DNA from: Archaeoglobus_B sp964471215
GTDB taxonomy: Archaea > Halobacteriota > Archaeoglobi > Archaeoglobales > Archaeoglobaceae
Length of the DNA: 53,098 nucleotides
Assembly: GCA_964471215.1 (NCBI GenBank)
Contig: CAYYFC010000003.1
Location: 1-53,098 of the forward strand
Direction of reading: 5' to 3'
Part shown: piece by piece, positions 1-8,141 of the stretch
How positions within the stretch are numbered: the first letter of the stretch is position 1
How the letters are laid out: the number at the start of each line of letters is the position of its first letter
The notes under the pieces: generated by a model
The model's database searches: none
Seen by the model: only the letters and a program-made list of their open reading frames with translations
What the model was told of the DNA's origin: nothing
Position numbers and translations under genes: made by a program

Positions 1-1
1 G

Positions 2-202
2 CTTTCCGCCTTAAAAGGCAAGCTTCCAGCCCGCAAGGGGTGTGACAGAAAGATTTATAATACCGTAAATGATCAAAATTTGCTGGATCTGGTTGCAAAG
101 ATAAAGTGTAGACCGGATAAACCTATCCGTACTATTATGAATAAGCTATTGTTAACTCCAAGAGGAAGTACTGGATTCTCTTATAATATTAGGAGTAGAT
201 AA
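2..202 (+). CDS. C-terminal end of an ORF cut by the window edge, unidentified
   Basis: The frame starting at base 2 is open from the window edge to a TAA at 200-202 and gives 66 residues. They are basic, with a segment rich in Lys, Arg and Pro (KCRPDKPIRTIMNKLL) near the end. The fragment is the tail of a longer protein whose start lies outside the window. I do not recognise the family. Its position just upstream of a broken antitoxin and a tRNA 3' end, and its basic composition, would suit a transposase or integrated-element protein, but that is inference. A chance open frame cannot be excluded. Confidence 0.35.
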   Translation, partial: LSALKGKLPARKGCDRKIYNTVNDQNLLDLVAKIKCRPDKPIRTIMNKLLLTPRGSTGFSYNIRSR

Positions 203-249
203 ACTTCAGGCAAATTTTCAACTTTTATTTATTTATATGAAAAATCGTA

Positions 250-513
250 ATGCCGAGACATAGATTAAACAAGAAGTTAACGCTTTACATAAACAAGGAT
301 GTGATAGAAGAAGCAAAGCTAGACATTAAAAATCTATCAGCTTTTGTGGAATTAGAGCTGAGAGAGTTCTTAACATTAAGAAAAGCAGGAATAATACAAA
401 ATCCACAGTGCGGGGGGTGGGATTTGAACCCACGAACCCCTACGGGAGGGGATCTTGAGTCCCCCGCCTTTGGCCTGGCTCGGCAACCCCCGCTCAATTT
501 AGAGTTCAGTTGA
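250..513 (+). pseudogene. CcdA/ribbon-helix-helix-type antitoxin running into tRNA-Leu (truncated)
   Basis: The first ~45 residues (LTLYINKDVIEEAK, then a short amphipathic helix ending in LREFL) look like small archaeal antitoxins of the CcdA/ribbon-helix-helix type: a DNA-binding strand followed by two helices. From about residue 53 the reading frame is simply the antisense of the tRNA-Leu gene (the WDLNPRT stretch is a well-known tRNA translation artefact), so the natural C-terminus, which would bind a toxin, is missing. No toxin gene follows. The gene was probably cut when the sequence to its left joined the tRNA 3' end. If translated, the product is 87 residues; function is doubtful. Confidence 0.5.
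409..493 (-). tRNA. tRNA-Leu (CAA anticodon)
   Basis: On the minus strand a 7-bp acceptor stem (GCGGGGG with CCCCCGC plus discriminator A) closes an 85-nt cloverleaf with the long variable arm expected for leucine tRNA. The anticodon loop CTCAAGA gives anticodon CAA, complementary to 455-457. CCA is not encoded. A TATA-like run (TTTTTATTAAG on the minus strand) lies roughly 28 nt upstream of the 5' end. The 3' end faces the element debris at 1-408, the usual side for integration into tRNA genes. Confidence 0.95.
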
Positions 514-587
514 GCTTAATAAAAACTTGTCGGTATCAAATCGATTGATATAAAACGTTTTAAAACCATCCGATAGAGTTAGGGGAG

Positions 588-2084
588 ATGAGGCAAATAT
601 CGATATTCGACACGACTTTAAGAGATGGCGAACAGATGCCTGGTGTTTCCCTTCCCGTTAACTACAAAATTCAGATTGCAAAACAGCTGGATAAGCTCGG
701 TGTGGACATAATAGAGGCCGGATTTCCAGCTGCATCAAAAGGAGAGTTTAAGGCCGTAAAAGAAATAGTCAATCTCGGATTGAACGCTAAGATATGCGGT
801 TTGGCTAGGATAGTCAGGGATGATATAGACAGGGCAATAGAGGCCGATGTAGACATGGTTCACATATTCATACCGACATCTAAGATACAGATAGAACATA
901 CAATAAAAAAAGACAGGGAGGAGATAATAGACATCTCCGTAAAAGCCGTGGAGTACGTTAAAAGTCACGGTGTGAAGTGCATGTTTTCGGCAATGGATGC
1001 AACTAGAACTGAGATAGATTATTTGAAGAGGATATACAAGGCTGTTGAAGATGCAAAGGTTGATATAATAAATGTTCCAGATACGGTCGGAATTGCCACA
1101 CCCTTCAAGTTTTACAATCTTATAAAGGAGCTGAGGGAGCATTTAAGCGTCCCGATTGACGTTCACTGCCACAACGATTTCGGACTTGCTACTGCAAATA
1201 CATATTCAGCAGTTCTGGCAGGAGCTGATGAGGTTCAGGTAACTGTTAACGGTTTGGGTGAGAGGGCTGGAAATGCCTCTCTTGAAGAGGTCGTTTCAAT
1301 ACTCTACGCAGAGGGATATAAGACGAACATAAGAATGGAGTATCTCGTCGAGACCTCTAGACTTGTCGAGAGGCTTACAGGTGTAAAAATGCCTCCGAAC
1401 AAGCCAATAGTCGGTGATAACGCTTTCAGTCATGAAAGCGGAATTCACGCACATGGTGTTCTCAAGGATGCCAGGACTTTTGAACCGGGAATAATAACGC
1501 CGGAGATGGTAGGGCATAAGAGGAGAATAGTAATAGGAAAGCACGCTGGAAGGCATCAGATAAAGAAGATGCTTGAGGATGCCGGATACATAGTTGACGA
1601 TGAGAGCCTTACGAAGATAGTGGAAAGAATAAAGGATTTGGGCGATAAGGGTAAGAAGGTTACCGATCTTGATCTCTTTGCCATAGCGGAATCTATACTC
1701 GGTGAGGTCAGAAAGGAGGAGAGGGTAATCAATATAGAAGAGGTCACAGTTCTTACCGGAAACAAGATAACTCCTACTGCTGTCATAAATGCCGAGATAA
1801 TGGGTGAGAAAAAGGTTACGTCTGCTGTGGGTGTTGGTCCTGTTGATGCTACCTTAAAGGCAGTTATAGAGCTGCTTGGAAGAAGGATAAAAATAGTTGA
1901 GTTTAGACTCGACGCAATAACAGGTGGAAGTGATGCTCTGGCAGATGTGTACGTGACAATCGAGGATGAGGATGGAGAAAGCTTCACAGCAAGATCTGCT
2001 GGACCGGATATAGTAATGGCTTCATTCGATGCTGTCATAAACGCCGTAAATTATCTCATGCTTAAAAAGAAAAAGAAAAAGTAA
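588..2084 (+). CDS. leuA: 2-isopropylmalate synthase
   Basis: Catalyses the first committed step of leucine synthesis, condensing acetyl-CoA with 2-oxoisovalerate. The 498-residue product has the HMGL-like TIM barrel with DTTLRDGEQ at the N-terminus, the metal-binding HCHNDFG near residue 200 and HESGIHAHG near residue 290, then the C-terminal LeuA allosteric domain. A second paralogue at 19966-21435 looks like citramalate synthase, and this copy fits LeuA better because of its HAHG motif and its divergent substrate loop. The protein ends in a run of six lysines. An upstream TATA-like GATATAAAAC (547-556) and a GGGGAG just before the ATG support this start. Substrate assignment within the family is by resemblance only. 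Confidence 0.85.
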   Translation: MRQISIFDTTLRDGEQMPGVSLPVNYKIQIAKQLDKLGVDIIEAGFPAASKGEFKAVKEIVNLGLNAKICGLARIVRDDIDRAIEADVDMVHIFIPTSKIQIEHTIKKDREEIIDISVKAVEYVKSHGVKCMFSAMDATRTEIDYLKRIYKAVEDAKVDIINVPDTVGIATPFKFYNLIKELREHLSVPIDVHCHNDFGLATANTYSAVLAGADEVQVTVNGLGERAGNASLEEVVSILYAEGYKTNIRMEYLVETSRLVERLTGVKMPPNKPIVGDNAFSHESGIHAHGVLKDARTFEPGIITPEMVGHKRRIVIGKHAGRHQIKKMLEDAGYIVDDESLTKIVERIKDLGDKGKKVTDLDLFAIAESILGEVRKEERVINIEEVTVLTGNKITPTAVINAEIMGEKKVTSAVGVGPVDATLKAVIELLGRRIKIVEFRLDAITGGSDALADVYVTIEDEDGESFTARSAGPDIVMASFDAVINAVNYLMLKKKKKK

Positions 2085-2113
2085 TAAATTTTATCGGTAG
2101 ATGTTAATTTGAT

Positions 2114-2626
2114 ATGTCGATAAAGAAGAGGCTTAGTTTTTCAAAGATTCAAAAAATTAAAAAATTCTTATCAAAAAGAAGGTTTGAAAACAGGAAGAGA
2201 GTTTGTGTGCTCGTAGACGGTCCCAATATGCTTAGAAAGGAGTTTAATATAAATCTGGGTGAGATTAGGGAAATACTCTCTGAATACGGTGATATAAAGG
2301 TTGCAAAGGTCTTTTTAAATCAATACGCAAGCGATAAACTTGTTGAGGCTATAGAAAATCAGGGTTTTGAACCTGTTATAACTTCTGGAGATGTGGATGT
2401 GAGAATGGCTGTTGAGGCCATGGATTTGATATACAACGACGCAATAGATGCAATCGCCTTGGTTACAAGGGATGCAGATTTTAAAGCTGTTCTGAAAAAG
2501 GCGATGGAACTCGGAAAGGAAACGATAATAATCGGAGTGGAACCAGGTTTCTCCGCTGCCCTTAAGAATTCAGCAGATATAGCAATAGTTTTGAACGAAG
2601 AGGATTTTGAGGAGTATGAGGACTGA
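2114..2626 (+). CDS. NYN/PIN-like domain protein (TIGR00288-like)
   Basis: A 170-residue protein with a lysine-rich, helical N-terminus followed by a NYN domain, the PIN-like nuclease fold also seen in LabA/DUF88 proteins. Acidic residues typical of the metal site are visible: D35 in VLVDGPNM, D95 in SGDVDVRM, and D120/D122 in TRDADF. Family members are thought to cleave RNA, but substrates of the archaeal group are not established. The gene's end overlaps the start of pyrF, so the two are probably co-transcribed and translationally coupled. Confidence 0.8.
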   Translation: MSIKKRLSFSKIQKIKKFLSKRRFENRKRVCVLVDGPNMLRKEFNINLGEIREILSEYGDIKVAKVFLNQYASDKLVEAIENQGFEPVITSGDVDVRMAVEAMDLIYNDAIDAIALVTRDADFKAVLKKAMELGKETIIIGVEPGFSAALKNSADIAIVLNEEDFEEYED

Positions 2627-3254
2627 AATAGTACTGGCATTGGACATAAAAAACAGGAAAGAGATAATTGATTTGGCTGAAAGGGTAAAGAACTATGTTC
2701 ATGCCTTTAAAGTGGGATATCCGGCCGTTCTGTCCCTTGGAACTGACATAATAGAGGATCTGTCTGGTATAAGACCTGTAATAGCAGACTTCAAGATTGC
2801 GGACATACCGTATATAAGCTCGATGATAGCTGAGATAGCATTCGAAAAAAACGCCAGCGCTGTAATAGTACACGGTTTCATTGGAAGGGACGGTATAAGA
2901 TCGGTTTTAAAAGTTGCAAGGAAATATGACGGTGAAGTCTATGTTGTCACGGAATTGACAAGTTCAGAAGAGTTCTTCATTAGAGTATCCAATGATTTGG
3001 CAAGAATTGCCAGAGATCTAGGATGTCATGGAATAATAGCACCAGGAAACAGGCCTGAAAGGATAAGGGAATTGAAGGAGATAGTTGGTGATATGAAGAT
3101 ACTGTGCCCTGGAATAGGTGTTCAGGGAGGGAGGATTGAGGATTCTGTCAGGGCTGGAGCAACGCATATAATAGTTGGGAGAATCGTTTATCTCTCTAAA
3201 GATCCTGAAGAGCAGATAAGGAGAATTCACAGTTTTTTAAAATTTATTAAATAA
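2616..3254 (+). CDS. pyrF: Orotidine 5'-phosphate decarboxylase
   Basis: Converts OMP to UMP, the last step of de novo pyrimidine synthesis. The TIM-barrel product shows the signature D-x-K-x-x-D in ADFKIADIP, an N-terminal ALDIKNR strand and a phosphate-binding GIGVQGG ... IIVGR C-terminal segment. Length (about 212 residues) is normal for archaeal OMPDC. I use the ATG at 2616, which overlaps the NYN gene's stop region; a TTG at 2607 would add three residues and cannot be ruled out. Confidence 0.85.
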   Translation: MRTEIVLALDIKNRKEIIDLAERVKNYVHAFKVGYPAVLSLGTDIIEDLSGIRPVIADFKIADIPYISSMIAEIAFEKNASAVIVHGFIGRDGIRSVLKVARKYDGEVYVVTELTSSEEFFIRVSNDLARIARDLGCHGIIAPGNRPERIRELKEIVGDMKILCPGIGVQGGRIEDSVRAGATHIIVGRIVYLSKDPEEQIRRIHSFLKFIK

Positions 3255-3278
3255 AATACACTACTAAGGTCATAAAAC

Positions 3279-3287
3279 CTTATATAC
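3279..3287 (+). promoter_or_regulatory. TATA box for the KaiC-like gene
   Basis: CTTATATAC centred about 27 nt before the ATG at 3311, so transcription should begin at or within a few bases of the start codon (leaderless or nearly so). Confidence 0.55.
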
Positions 3288-3310
3288 TAGTTACCAGTAT
3301 TATAATAATC

Positions 3311-3997
3311 ATGGTGATTCACAGGGTCACGACGGGTATAAGGGAGCTAGATACCATTCTTAAGGGAGGACTTCCCGAGCCATCAACTCTGTTGATTCTG
3401 GGAGAGGTGGGGAGTGGAAAAAGCGTTATATGCCAGCAGTTTGCATATGTTCAGGCGAAGAATGGTTACAGCTGCATTTACTTCTGCATAGATCTACCTC
3501 CAAAGGAGGTTAGGATAAACATGAAGACTTTAAACTGGAATCCGGATGAGCTTGAAGAAAAAGGGCTTATAAAGTTTGTTGATCTCTTTGCCGGAAGGGA
3601 GGGGACTTCAGATGAGAGATATCAGGGAAACGTAAGGGATTTCGAAGAACTTGTTTCCATAATGAGGAAGTTTTTCAGAGACGGAAAGAGGTTTATAATA
3701 GATTCCATATCGACCATAGCATTCATACACGGTGAATCCAGGGCATACGATCTGATTCAGAAGGTTCACGCGTGGACTATAGAGGTAGGAGGTGTGTGCA
3801 TAGTCAACGCCGTTAAGGACATGCACTCGAAGTCTTTTGAAATAGCAATCCAGCAGGCTTTGGGGAACGCTGTTTTGCTGGAAAGGGAGGGGGATGAGGT
3901 TTTTATAAGGGTGACGAAAACTACGAAAACTTCGCATAAAAGGGGCAGATTTGGATTGGAAATCGATGAGAGTGGTATAAGGATCTTAGGTGTCTAA
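3311..3997 (+). CDS. KaiC/RadA-superfamily ATPase (GvpD/KaiC-like)
   Basis: A 228-residue single RecA-fold ATPase. Walker A GEVGSGKS is at residues 31-38, a Walker B-like FIIDSIST lies near residue 140, and the C-terminus has the KTTKTSHKRGR segment common in archaeal KaiC-like proteins. Archaea carry many such stand-alone domains with proposed roles in signalling or DNA transactions; the role here cannot be read from sequence. It has its own TATA box and is followed by an AAA ATPase on the same strand. Confidence 0.8.
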   Translation: MVIHRVTTGIRELDTILKGGLPEPSTLLILGEVGSGKSVICQQFAYVQAKNGYSCIYFCIDLPPKEVRINMKTLNWNPDELEEKGLIKFVDLFAGREGTSDERYQGNVRDFEELVSIMRKFFRDGKRFIIDSISTIAFIHGESRAYDLIQKVHAWTIEVGGVCIVNAVKDMHSKSFEIAIQQALGNAVLLEREGDEVFIRVTKTTKTSHKRGRFGLEIDESGIRILGV

Positions 3998-4036
3998 AGC
4001 ATAAGAGATATTAATAACTTTATCGTATCTAAATCT

Positions 4037-5086
4037 GTGAAGAATGTCGAGGAGGTCAAGTATTTAATATTGAGACCACTGGGATATCCGCTAAAGGCAA
4101 GTTATCATGAATACCCGGTAGTAGATAACCCGAGAGTTTTCGATAAATATGCAAAAGACCAGTGGAAGGGCGAATACGTTTCAAAAGGCAAGCTACTATT
4201 CGACTTCAGAATGTTTCCGGATTTCGCGTTCGAAGTCGTGAGTGCTGAGCCCGAAGGTATAATCACAGATTCCACCGTTATACTTGTTGAAAATCCGAAT
4301 CATATAATAGAGACGGAGATAGTCAAGGACATTAAGCTTGACGACGTAGTGGGACAGGAGGACGCTAAGAAGAAGGCGAGGGTTATACTTGAATTCCTCA
4401 AGGATCCCAAGAAGTTCGGTAGATGGGCACCTAAAAACATCCTCTTCTACGGTCCTCCGGGAACGGGTAAAACGATGACAGCAAAGGCTCTTGCCAACGA
4501 GGCAAGTGTACCGTTTTTATCCGTTAATTCAACTAAGTTAATAGGAGAACACGTCGGAGATGGTGCCAGAAGAATCCACGAACTCTACGAAAGGGCAAGA
4601 CAGGTTGCACCGTGTATAGTATTTCTAGATGAATTCGATTCTATTGCACTTGATAGAAGTTATCAGGATTTGAGAGGGGATGTGAGCGAAATAGTAAACG
4701 CCTTATTAACGGAACTAGACGGAATAGAAAGGAATGAGGGAATATGCACGATAGCTGCTACCAATAGAATAGAGATGATAGATCCGTCCATAAGAAGTAG
4801 ATTTGAGGAAGAAATAGAATTCACATTACCAAACTATGAGGAAAGGCTGAAGATATTGAAGAACAACCTCAGAGATTTCCCGCTCAAGGTTAGGGCAAAT
4901 CTGGACATAATAGCCAATATGACCGAGGGCTTCAGCGGAAGGGATCTTGTCGAGAAGGTTATAAAATCCGCTTTACATAAAGCGATAGCGGACGGAAAGG
5001 ATGTAATAAGCACAGAAGATCTAATAAGCGCTGTCGAAAAAGTCAAGCTTCCATCAAGACATCCTCCCAAGCAGATGTTTGTATGA
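4037..5086 (+). CDS. AAA+ ATPase, single-domain, CDC48/PAN-like
   Basis: 349 residues from a GTG start. An N-terminal domain of about 95 residues precedes one AAA module: Walker A GPPGTGKT at 139-146, Walker B FLDEFD near 198-199, and the second region of homology AATNRIEMIDPSIRSRF with its arginine fingers. The AAA module is closest to proteasome-activating and CDC48-type unfoldases. The lack of an N-terminal coiled coil argues against PAN itself. Archaeoglobus and methanogens have a separate small group of such proteins (the AMA group), which this could join; that is inference. It probably forms a ring-shaped unfoldase. Confidence 0.8.
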   Translation: MKNVEEVKYLILRPLGYPLKASYHEYPVVDNPRVFDKYAKDQWKGEYVSKGKLLFDFRMFPDFAFEVVSAEPEGIITDSTVILVENPNHIIETEIVKDIKLDDVVGQEDAKKKARVILEFLKDPKKFGRWAPKNILFYGPPGTGKTMTAKALANEASVPFLSVNSTKLIGEHVGDGARRIHELYERARQVAPCIVFLDEFDSIALDRSYQDLRGDVSEIVNALLTELDGIERNEGICTIAATNRIEMIDPSIRSRFEEEIEFTLPNYEERLKILKNNLRDFPLKVRANLDIIANMTEGFSGRDLVEKVIKSALHKAIADGKDVISTEDLISAVEKVKLPSRHPPKQMFV

Positions 5087-5234
5087 ACTTTTACGGAAGT
5101 ATTTAGTCTATTTTAAAAGATAGCTGGAAAACTCCCTCCTGATAGGGGGCAGAAACATTAAACTGTAACTTTCCGCATTATTTTGTATAATTCCATTCCG
5201 AACGATACACTTATAGTTGTGTTAATATTCTCAA

Positions 5235-5384
5235 GGGCGATTGCTCCGAGCCCGCAGAACACAGCCTAGATGGTAGGCCCATGCCGTTGGCCTCGAATGC
5301 CATCCATAACCCTACGGGATGGGCAGTGAAGGTGAGCCCTCTGGGCGAGGTGGAAGTCCTTACCGCAGACACGAAAATAGTTTT
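5235..5384 (+). ncRNA. Candidate structured non-coding RNA, GC-rich
   Basis: A roughly 150-nt block that is clearly richer in G+C than its A+T-rich surroundings, as expected of a structured RNA in a hyperthermophile. Local helices are easy to draw: GCCTA/TAGGC with a 5-nt loop, GCCATCC with GGATGGGC, and GCCC/GGGC flanked by GA on both sides (kink-turn-like). A TATA-like ACACTTATAG lies near 5207-5216 and a T run at 5381-5384 may end the transcript. An ACA triplet occurs 3'-proximal at 5369-5371. It does not match 5S rRNA, SRP RNA or tRNA signatures I know. Boundaries are estimates. An alternative is a short ORF from the ATG near 5280, ending in VLKK. Confidence 0.5.
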
Positions 5385-5454
5385 AAAAAAATGAAGCGGT
5401 AGGGACAAACAGAAGGTTCAAAAAGATTTAAAATTATTCAAAATAAATATGGTC

Positions 5455-6291
5455 ATGCAAGTCGTGGCGGGAAGTTCATCCCCTCTGCTTGCAAAAAGAA
5501 TAGCTGATAAAATGGGTGCAGAGATTCTCAATACCGTGCTTAAGAGATTTCCAGACGGGGAACTGTACGTAAGGGTTGAGAACGCAGGTGGGGATGTAGT
5601 AGTCGTTCAGAGTATAACGTCAAACGAAGATCTCGTATACCTCATGCTATTGCTCGATGCCCTTGAGGGTTCAAACATAACGGCTGTTATACCCTATATG
5701 GGATACGCGAGACAGGATAAGAAGTTCAAAGATGGTGAGGCCATAAGCATAAGAGCTGTGGCAAAACTAATAGAAAGCTACGCTGAAAGGGTTATTACTG
5801 TAAACATACACAGCGATAGGGCAAAGAGGTACTTCAGAAATCTTGTGGACGTTGATGCAATGCCCATAATAGGCACATACTATAGGAACAGGGATATAGT
5901 TATGATATCTCCTGATTTCGGCTCGTATGAAAGGGTAAGGGTTGCATCGGAATTTGCTGGATGCGAATTTGACTATCTTGAAAAGGAGAGGATAGATGCT
6001 GAAACCGTTGAGATAAAGCCTAAAAAGCTAGAAGTTGCGGGGAGGGATGTAGTGATAGTAGATGACATAATCTCCACGGGCGGTACAATGATAGAGGCTA
6101 CTAAGATTCTTCTAAAAAGTGGAGCGAGGAGCGTTGAATGCGCATGCGTTCATGCAGTTCTTGCAGAGAACGCTCTTAACAGGCTATATTCGGCAGGTGT
6201 TAAGGGTGTAATAGCTACTGACACAATAGAAAAATCCATAAGCAAGATAAGCGTTGCGGATTTGATAGTGGATGCACTGAAATCCGATTAG
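5455..6291 (+). CDS. prs: Ribose-phosphate pyrophosphokinase (PRPP synthetase)
   Basis: Makes PRPP from ribose 5-phosphate and ATP for nucleotide, histidine and tryptophan synthesis. Visible features are FPDGELYVRV, the PYMGYARQDK loop, and the PRPP-binding loop VVIVDDIISTGGTM near residue 205. Length (278 residues) matches short archaeal enzymes. I prefer the second ATG (5455) over 5449: homologues begin right before VVAGSSSPLLAK, and the TATA-like GATTTAAAAT around 5425-5434 fits a leaderless start there. The 3' end overlaps the convergent htpX by 4 nt. The ribose 5-phosphate supplier rpiA is elsewhere in the window (39246-39920). Confidence 0.9.
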   Translation: MQVVAGSSSPLLAKRIADKMGAEILNTVLKRFPDGELYVRVENAGGDVVVVQSITSNEDLVYLMLLLDALEGSNITAVIPYMGYARQDKKFKDGEAISIRAVAKLIESYAERVITVNIHSDRAKRYFRNLVDVDAMPIIGTYYRNRDIVMISPDFGSYERVRVASEFAGCEFDYLEKERIDAETVEIKPKKLEVAGRDVVIVDDIISTGGTMIEATKILLKSGARSVECACVHAVLAENALNRLYSAGVKGVIATDTIEKSISKISVADLIVDALKSD

Positions 6292-7172
6292 TAATATCCC
6301 ATTTTTCTTGCGATTTCCTTCAGCTTTTCAATTCTTTTTTCTATGGGCGGATGTGTTGAGAACAGCGATATTATGCTTCCCCTGCTTATGGCCGGAACTA
6401 TGAAGAAAGCGTTTAACCCCTCAACCTCCTTCTTGTACCTGTCGTCTATCAAATCCATCCTACCGCTTATCTTCGCCAGAGCCGATATCAATGCCTTCGG
6501 GTTCCTTGTCAGTATTGCACTTCCCATATCAGCGCAGAACTCTCTGTACCTGCTGAGGGCAAGCATTAGCAATGTGCTTATTATCCATACTATGAGAGAT
6601 GCAGCGAATATCGCAATAGCTATTAAAGCATTTCCTTCCCTCCTTTCACCGAATATACCCATGAACATTGCATATCTCATTATGAAGAATGCAACAGTTG
6701 CTATAAAGCTCGCTATGGTCATAACCATTACATCTCTGTTCTTTATATGGCTAAGCTCATGTCCTATGACAGCCTCAAGCTCATCCCTGTTAAGTGTTCT
6801 AAGCAAACCCGTTGTTACAGCAACTACTGCGTTTTTGGGATTTCTTCCCGTTGCAAATGCATTTGGAATCTGCGTATCGACCACTGCTATTCTTGGCACC
6901 GGCAGATTTGCCCTATGGCACAGCCTCCTAACTATATCGTAAAGCTCTGGGGCTTCGTATTCATCAACTATTCTCGCCCCTGTACTCCACAGAACTATTT
7001 TATCTGAATAGTAGTACTGTATATAAAGCATGAATCCTGCTATCAGCATTATCAAGAAGAAGTTCAGTCCTATGTAGCTCAGGAAGGCTATGAAGGCCAG
7101 ATATATAAGAGCGAGCAGAAACATTGTCGTATACATCCTTATCATAAGACCTCTGTCCTTTATCCAAGCCAT
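6288..7172 (-). CDS. htpX: Membrane zinc metalloprotease, HtpX family (M48)
   Basis: An integral-membrane protease that degrades damaged membrane proteins. The zinc motif HELSHIKNRD near residue 135, two N-terminal hydrophobic segments, a further hydrophobic pair in the middle and the downstream FCADMGSA glutamate/aspartate region are all present. An upstream ATG at 7220 is in frame, but the start at 7172 (MAWIKDRG) matches the family N-terminus and lies 27 nt after a TATA box, giving a leaderless message of 294 codons. Confidence 0.88.
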   Translation of the reverse strand: MAWIKDRGLMIRMYTTMFLLALIYLAFIAFLSYIGLNFFLIMLIAGFMLYIQYYYSDKIVLWSTGARIVDEYEAPELYDIVRRLCHRANLPVPRIAVVDTQIPNAFATGRNPKNAVVAVTTGLLRTLNRDELEAVIGHELSHIKNRDVMVMTIASFIATVAFFIMRYAMFMGIFGERREGNALIAIAIFAASLIVWIISTLLMLALSRYREFCADMGSAILTRNPKALISALAKISGRMDLIDDRYKKEVEGLNAFFIVPAISRGSIISLFSTHPPIEKRIEKLKEIARKMGYY

Positions 7173-7194
7173 GATATGATTTGGGATATTTGAG

Positions 7195-7203
7195 TATTTA
7201 AAT
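7195..7203 (-). promoter_or_regulatory. TATA box for htpX
   Basis: ATTTAAATA on the minus strand, centred about 27 nt before the ATG at 7172. This decides the htpX start, because the longer ORF's ATG at 7220 lies upstream of the promoter. Confidence 0.55.
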
Positions 7204-7322
7204 GATATGCTATAACACATACTTTAAGAATTTTAAGGAATTTCTACCGTTTTCATTATAACATGTAAAACCGATATCCACAAATCCGATCGAACAGTGG
7301 ATTAACTCGATAACATTATTTT

Positions 7323-7544
7323 GATTGTCCCCCGAATTCTAACACGGTCTCTCATTGTAAGCATGTGCTCACTCCAGACCGCTGACCCATCGGGGATATG
7401 TCCGGTGTCTGGGTTGCCCCCACTTCATAGAAGGCATCTGCCCCCTCCGCAGGGGACGCTTAGACACCGTGTTACCCCAAGCTTGCAAGAAACTTCATCG
7501 GAAGCATGCGCTCTCTCCGCTCCCTCATCCCACTTGGGGCAATC
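7323..7544 (-). ncRNA. rnpB: Probable RNase P RNA (short archaeal, type M-like)
   Basis: A 222-nt GC-rich block with complementary ends (GATTG...CAATC), i.e. a closing P1 helix. On the minus strand a long-range helix joins GUUUCUU (complement of 7487-7493) with GAGAGAC (complement of 7347-7353) through G-U pairs; on the plus strand the same pair has A-C mismatches, so minus is favoured. A P3-like hairpin precedes GATGAAG, the place of the P4 strand, and a GTGTTAGAATTC segment near the 3' end resembles conserved region V. Length suits the small RNase P RNAs of Archaeoglobus and methanococci. A TATA-like element lies 20-27 nt upstream. The SRP tetraloop motif is absent. Confidence 0.62.
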
Positions 7545-7563
7545 ATATTTGGACGTCTGTGAA

Positions 7564-7571
7564 TATTATAG
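7564..7571 (-). promoter_or_regulatory. TATA-like element upstream of the probable rnpB
   Basis: CTATAATA on the minus strand, overlapping the end of the fumarase beta gene and about 20-27 nt from the first paired base of the RNA at 7544. Confidence 0.4.
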
Positions 7572-8141
7572 TTTTGCTATCAGCCTCCTATAGTTCTCCT
7601 CAACGTAATCCTCAACTCTTTTATACAGGCTGTTTCCTTCCGAATCAACTGCAACTATACACGGTCCAAAATTCCTGACTTCAAACACCCACATTGCTTC
7701 AGCCATTCCCAGATCAAGCCAGTAAACATCCTTTACCCTTATTATACACTTCGAAGCGAGTGCTCCCGCTCCGCCGGTGTAGGCAAGATAGAGAAACTTT
7801 CCCTTCATATCTTCAGAAACGCTTATACCACCCTTTCCTATGATAACCATGCAATCAAGCTTCCTGAGAAGATCCCTTATGGCGTCGTTCATTCTAGAAG
7901 AAGTTGTTGGTCCTGCTGACAGTACAACCCATTCTCCCCTAACATTTTTCACAAGTGGTCCACAGTGATATATAACCCGACCGTTGAGATCTAGGGGTAA
8001 ATCTTTTCCCTTTTTAATAAATTCCAGAATTCTTAAATGCGCCCTGTCCCTAGCTGTTATCATCTCCCCAGTCACGTAAACGACATCTCCGAGCTTGAAC
8101 CTCGAAATATCCTCCTTACTAACAGGAGTCCTCAGCTCCAT
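7566..8141 (-). CDS. Fumarate hydratase class I, beta subunit
   Basis: The C-terminal (beta) half of the iron-sulfur class I fumarase, which interconverts fumarate and malate with the alpha subunit. The 191-residue protein shows the start LRTPVSKEDISRFKLGD, the GEMITARDRAH segment, the YHCGPLV strand, SAGPTTSSRM and GKGGIS near the active site, and GGAGALASK. The alpha subunit gene is 363 nt upstream on the same strand rather than abutting. The gene's end overlaps the probable rnpB promoter. Confidence 0.88.
   Translation of the reverse strand: MELRTPVSKEDISRFKLGDVVYVTGEMITARDRAHLRILEFIKKGKDLPLDLNGRVIYHCGPLVKNVRGEWVVLSAGPTTSSRMNDAIRDLLRKLDCMVIIGKGGISVSEDMKGKFLYLAYTGGAGALASKCIIRVKDVYWLDLGMAEAMWVFEVRNFGPCIVAVDSEGNSLYKRVEDYVEENYRRLIAKL

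Noticed and set aside
735..1142. Long antisense ORFs inside leuA, cimA, the helicase and other genes.
   Set aside because: They are shadows of strongly coded genes, without motifs or sensible starts.
5211..5408. 65-residue minus-strand ORF over the GC-rich RNA block.
   Set aside because: High G+C lowers stop frequency, and the same block is open in other frames; no family is recognised.
7321..7593. 90-residue plus-strand ORF over the probable RNase P RNA.
   Set aside because: The region is structured and GC-rich, with helices that explain it better than a peptide with no recognisable domain.
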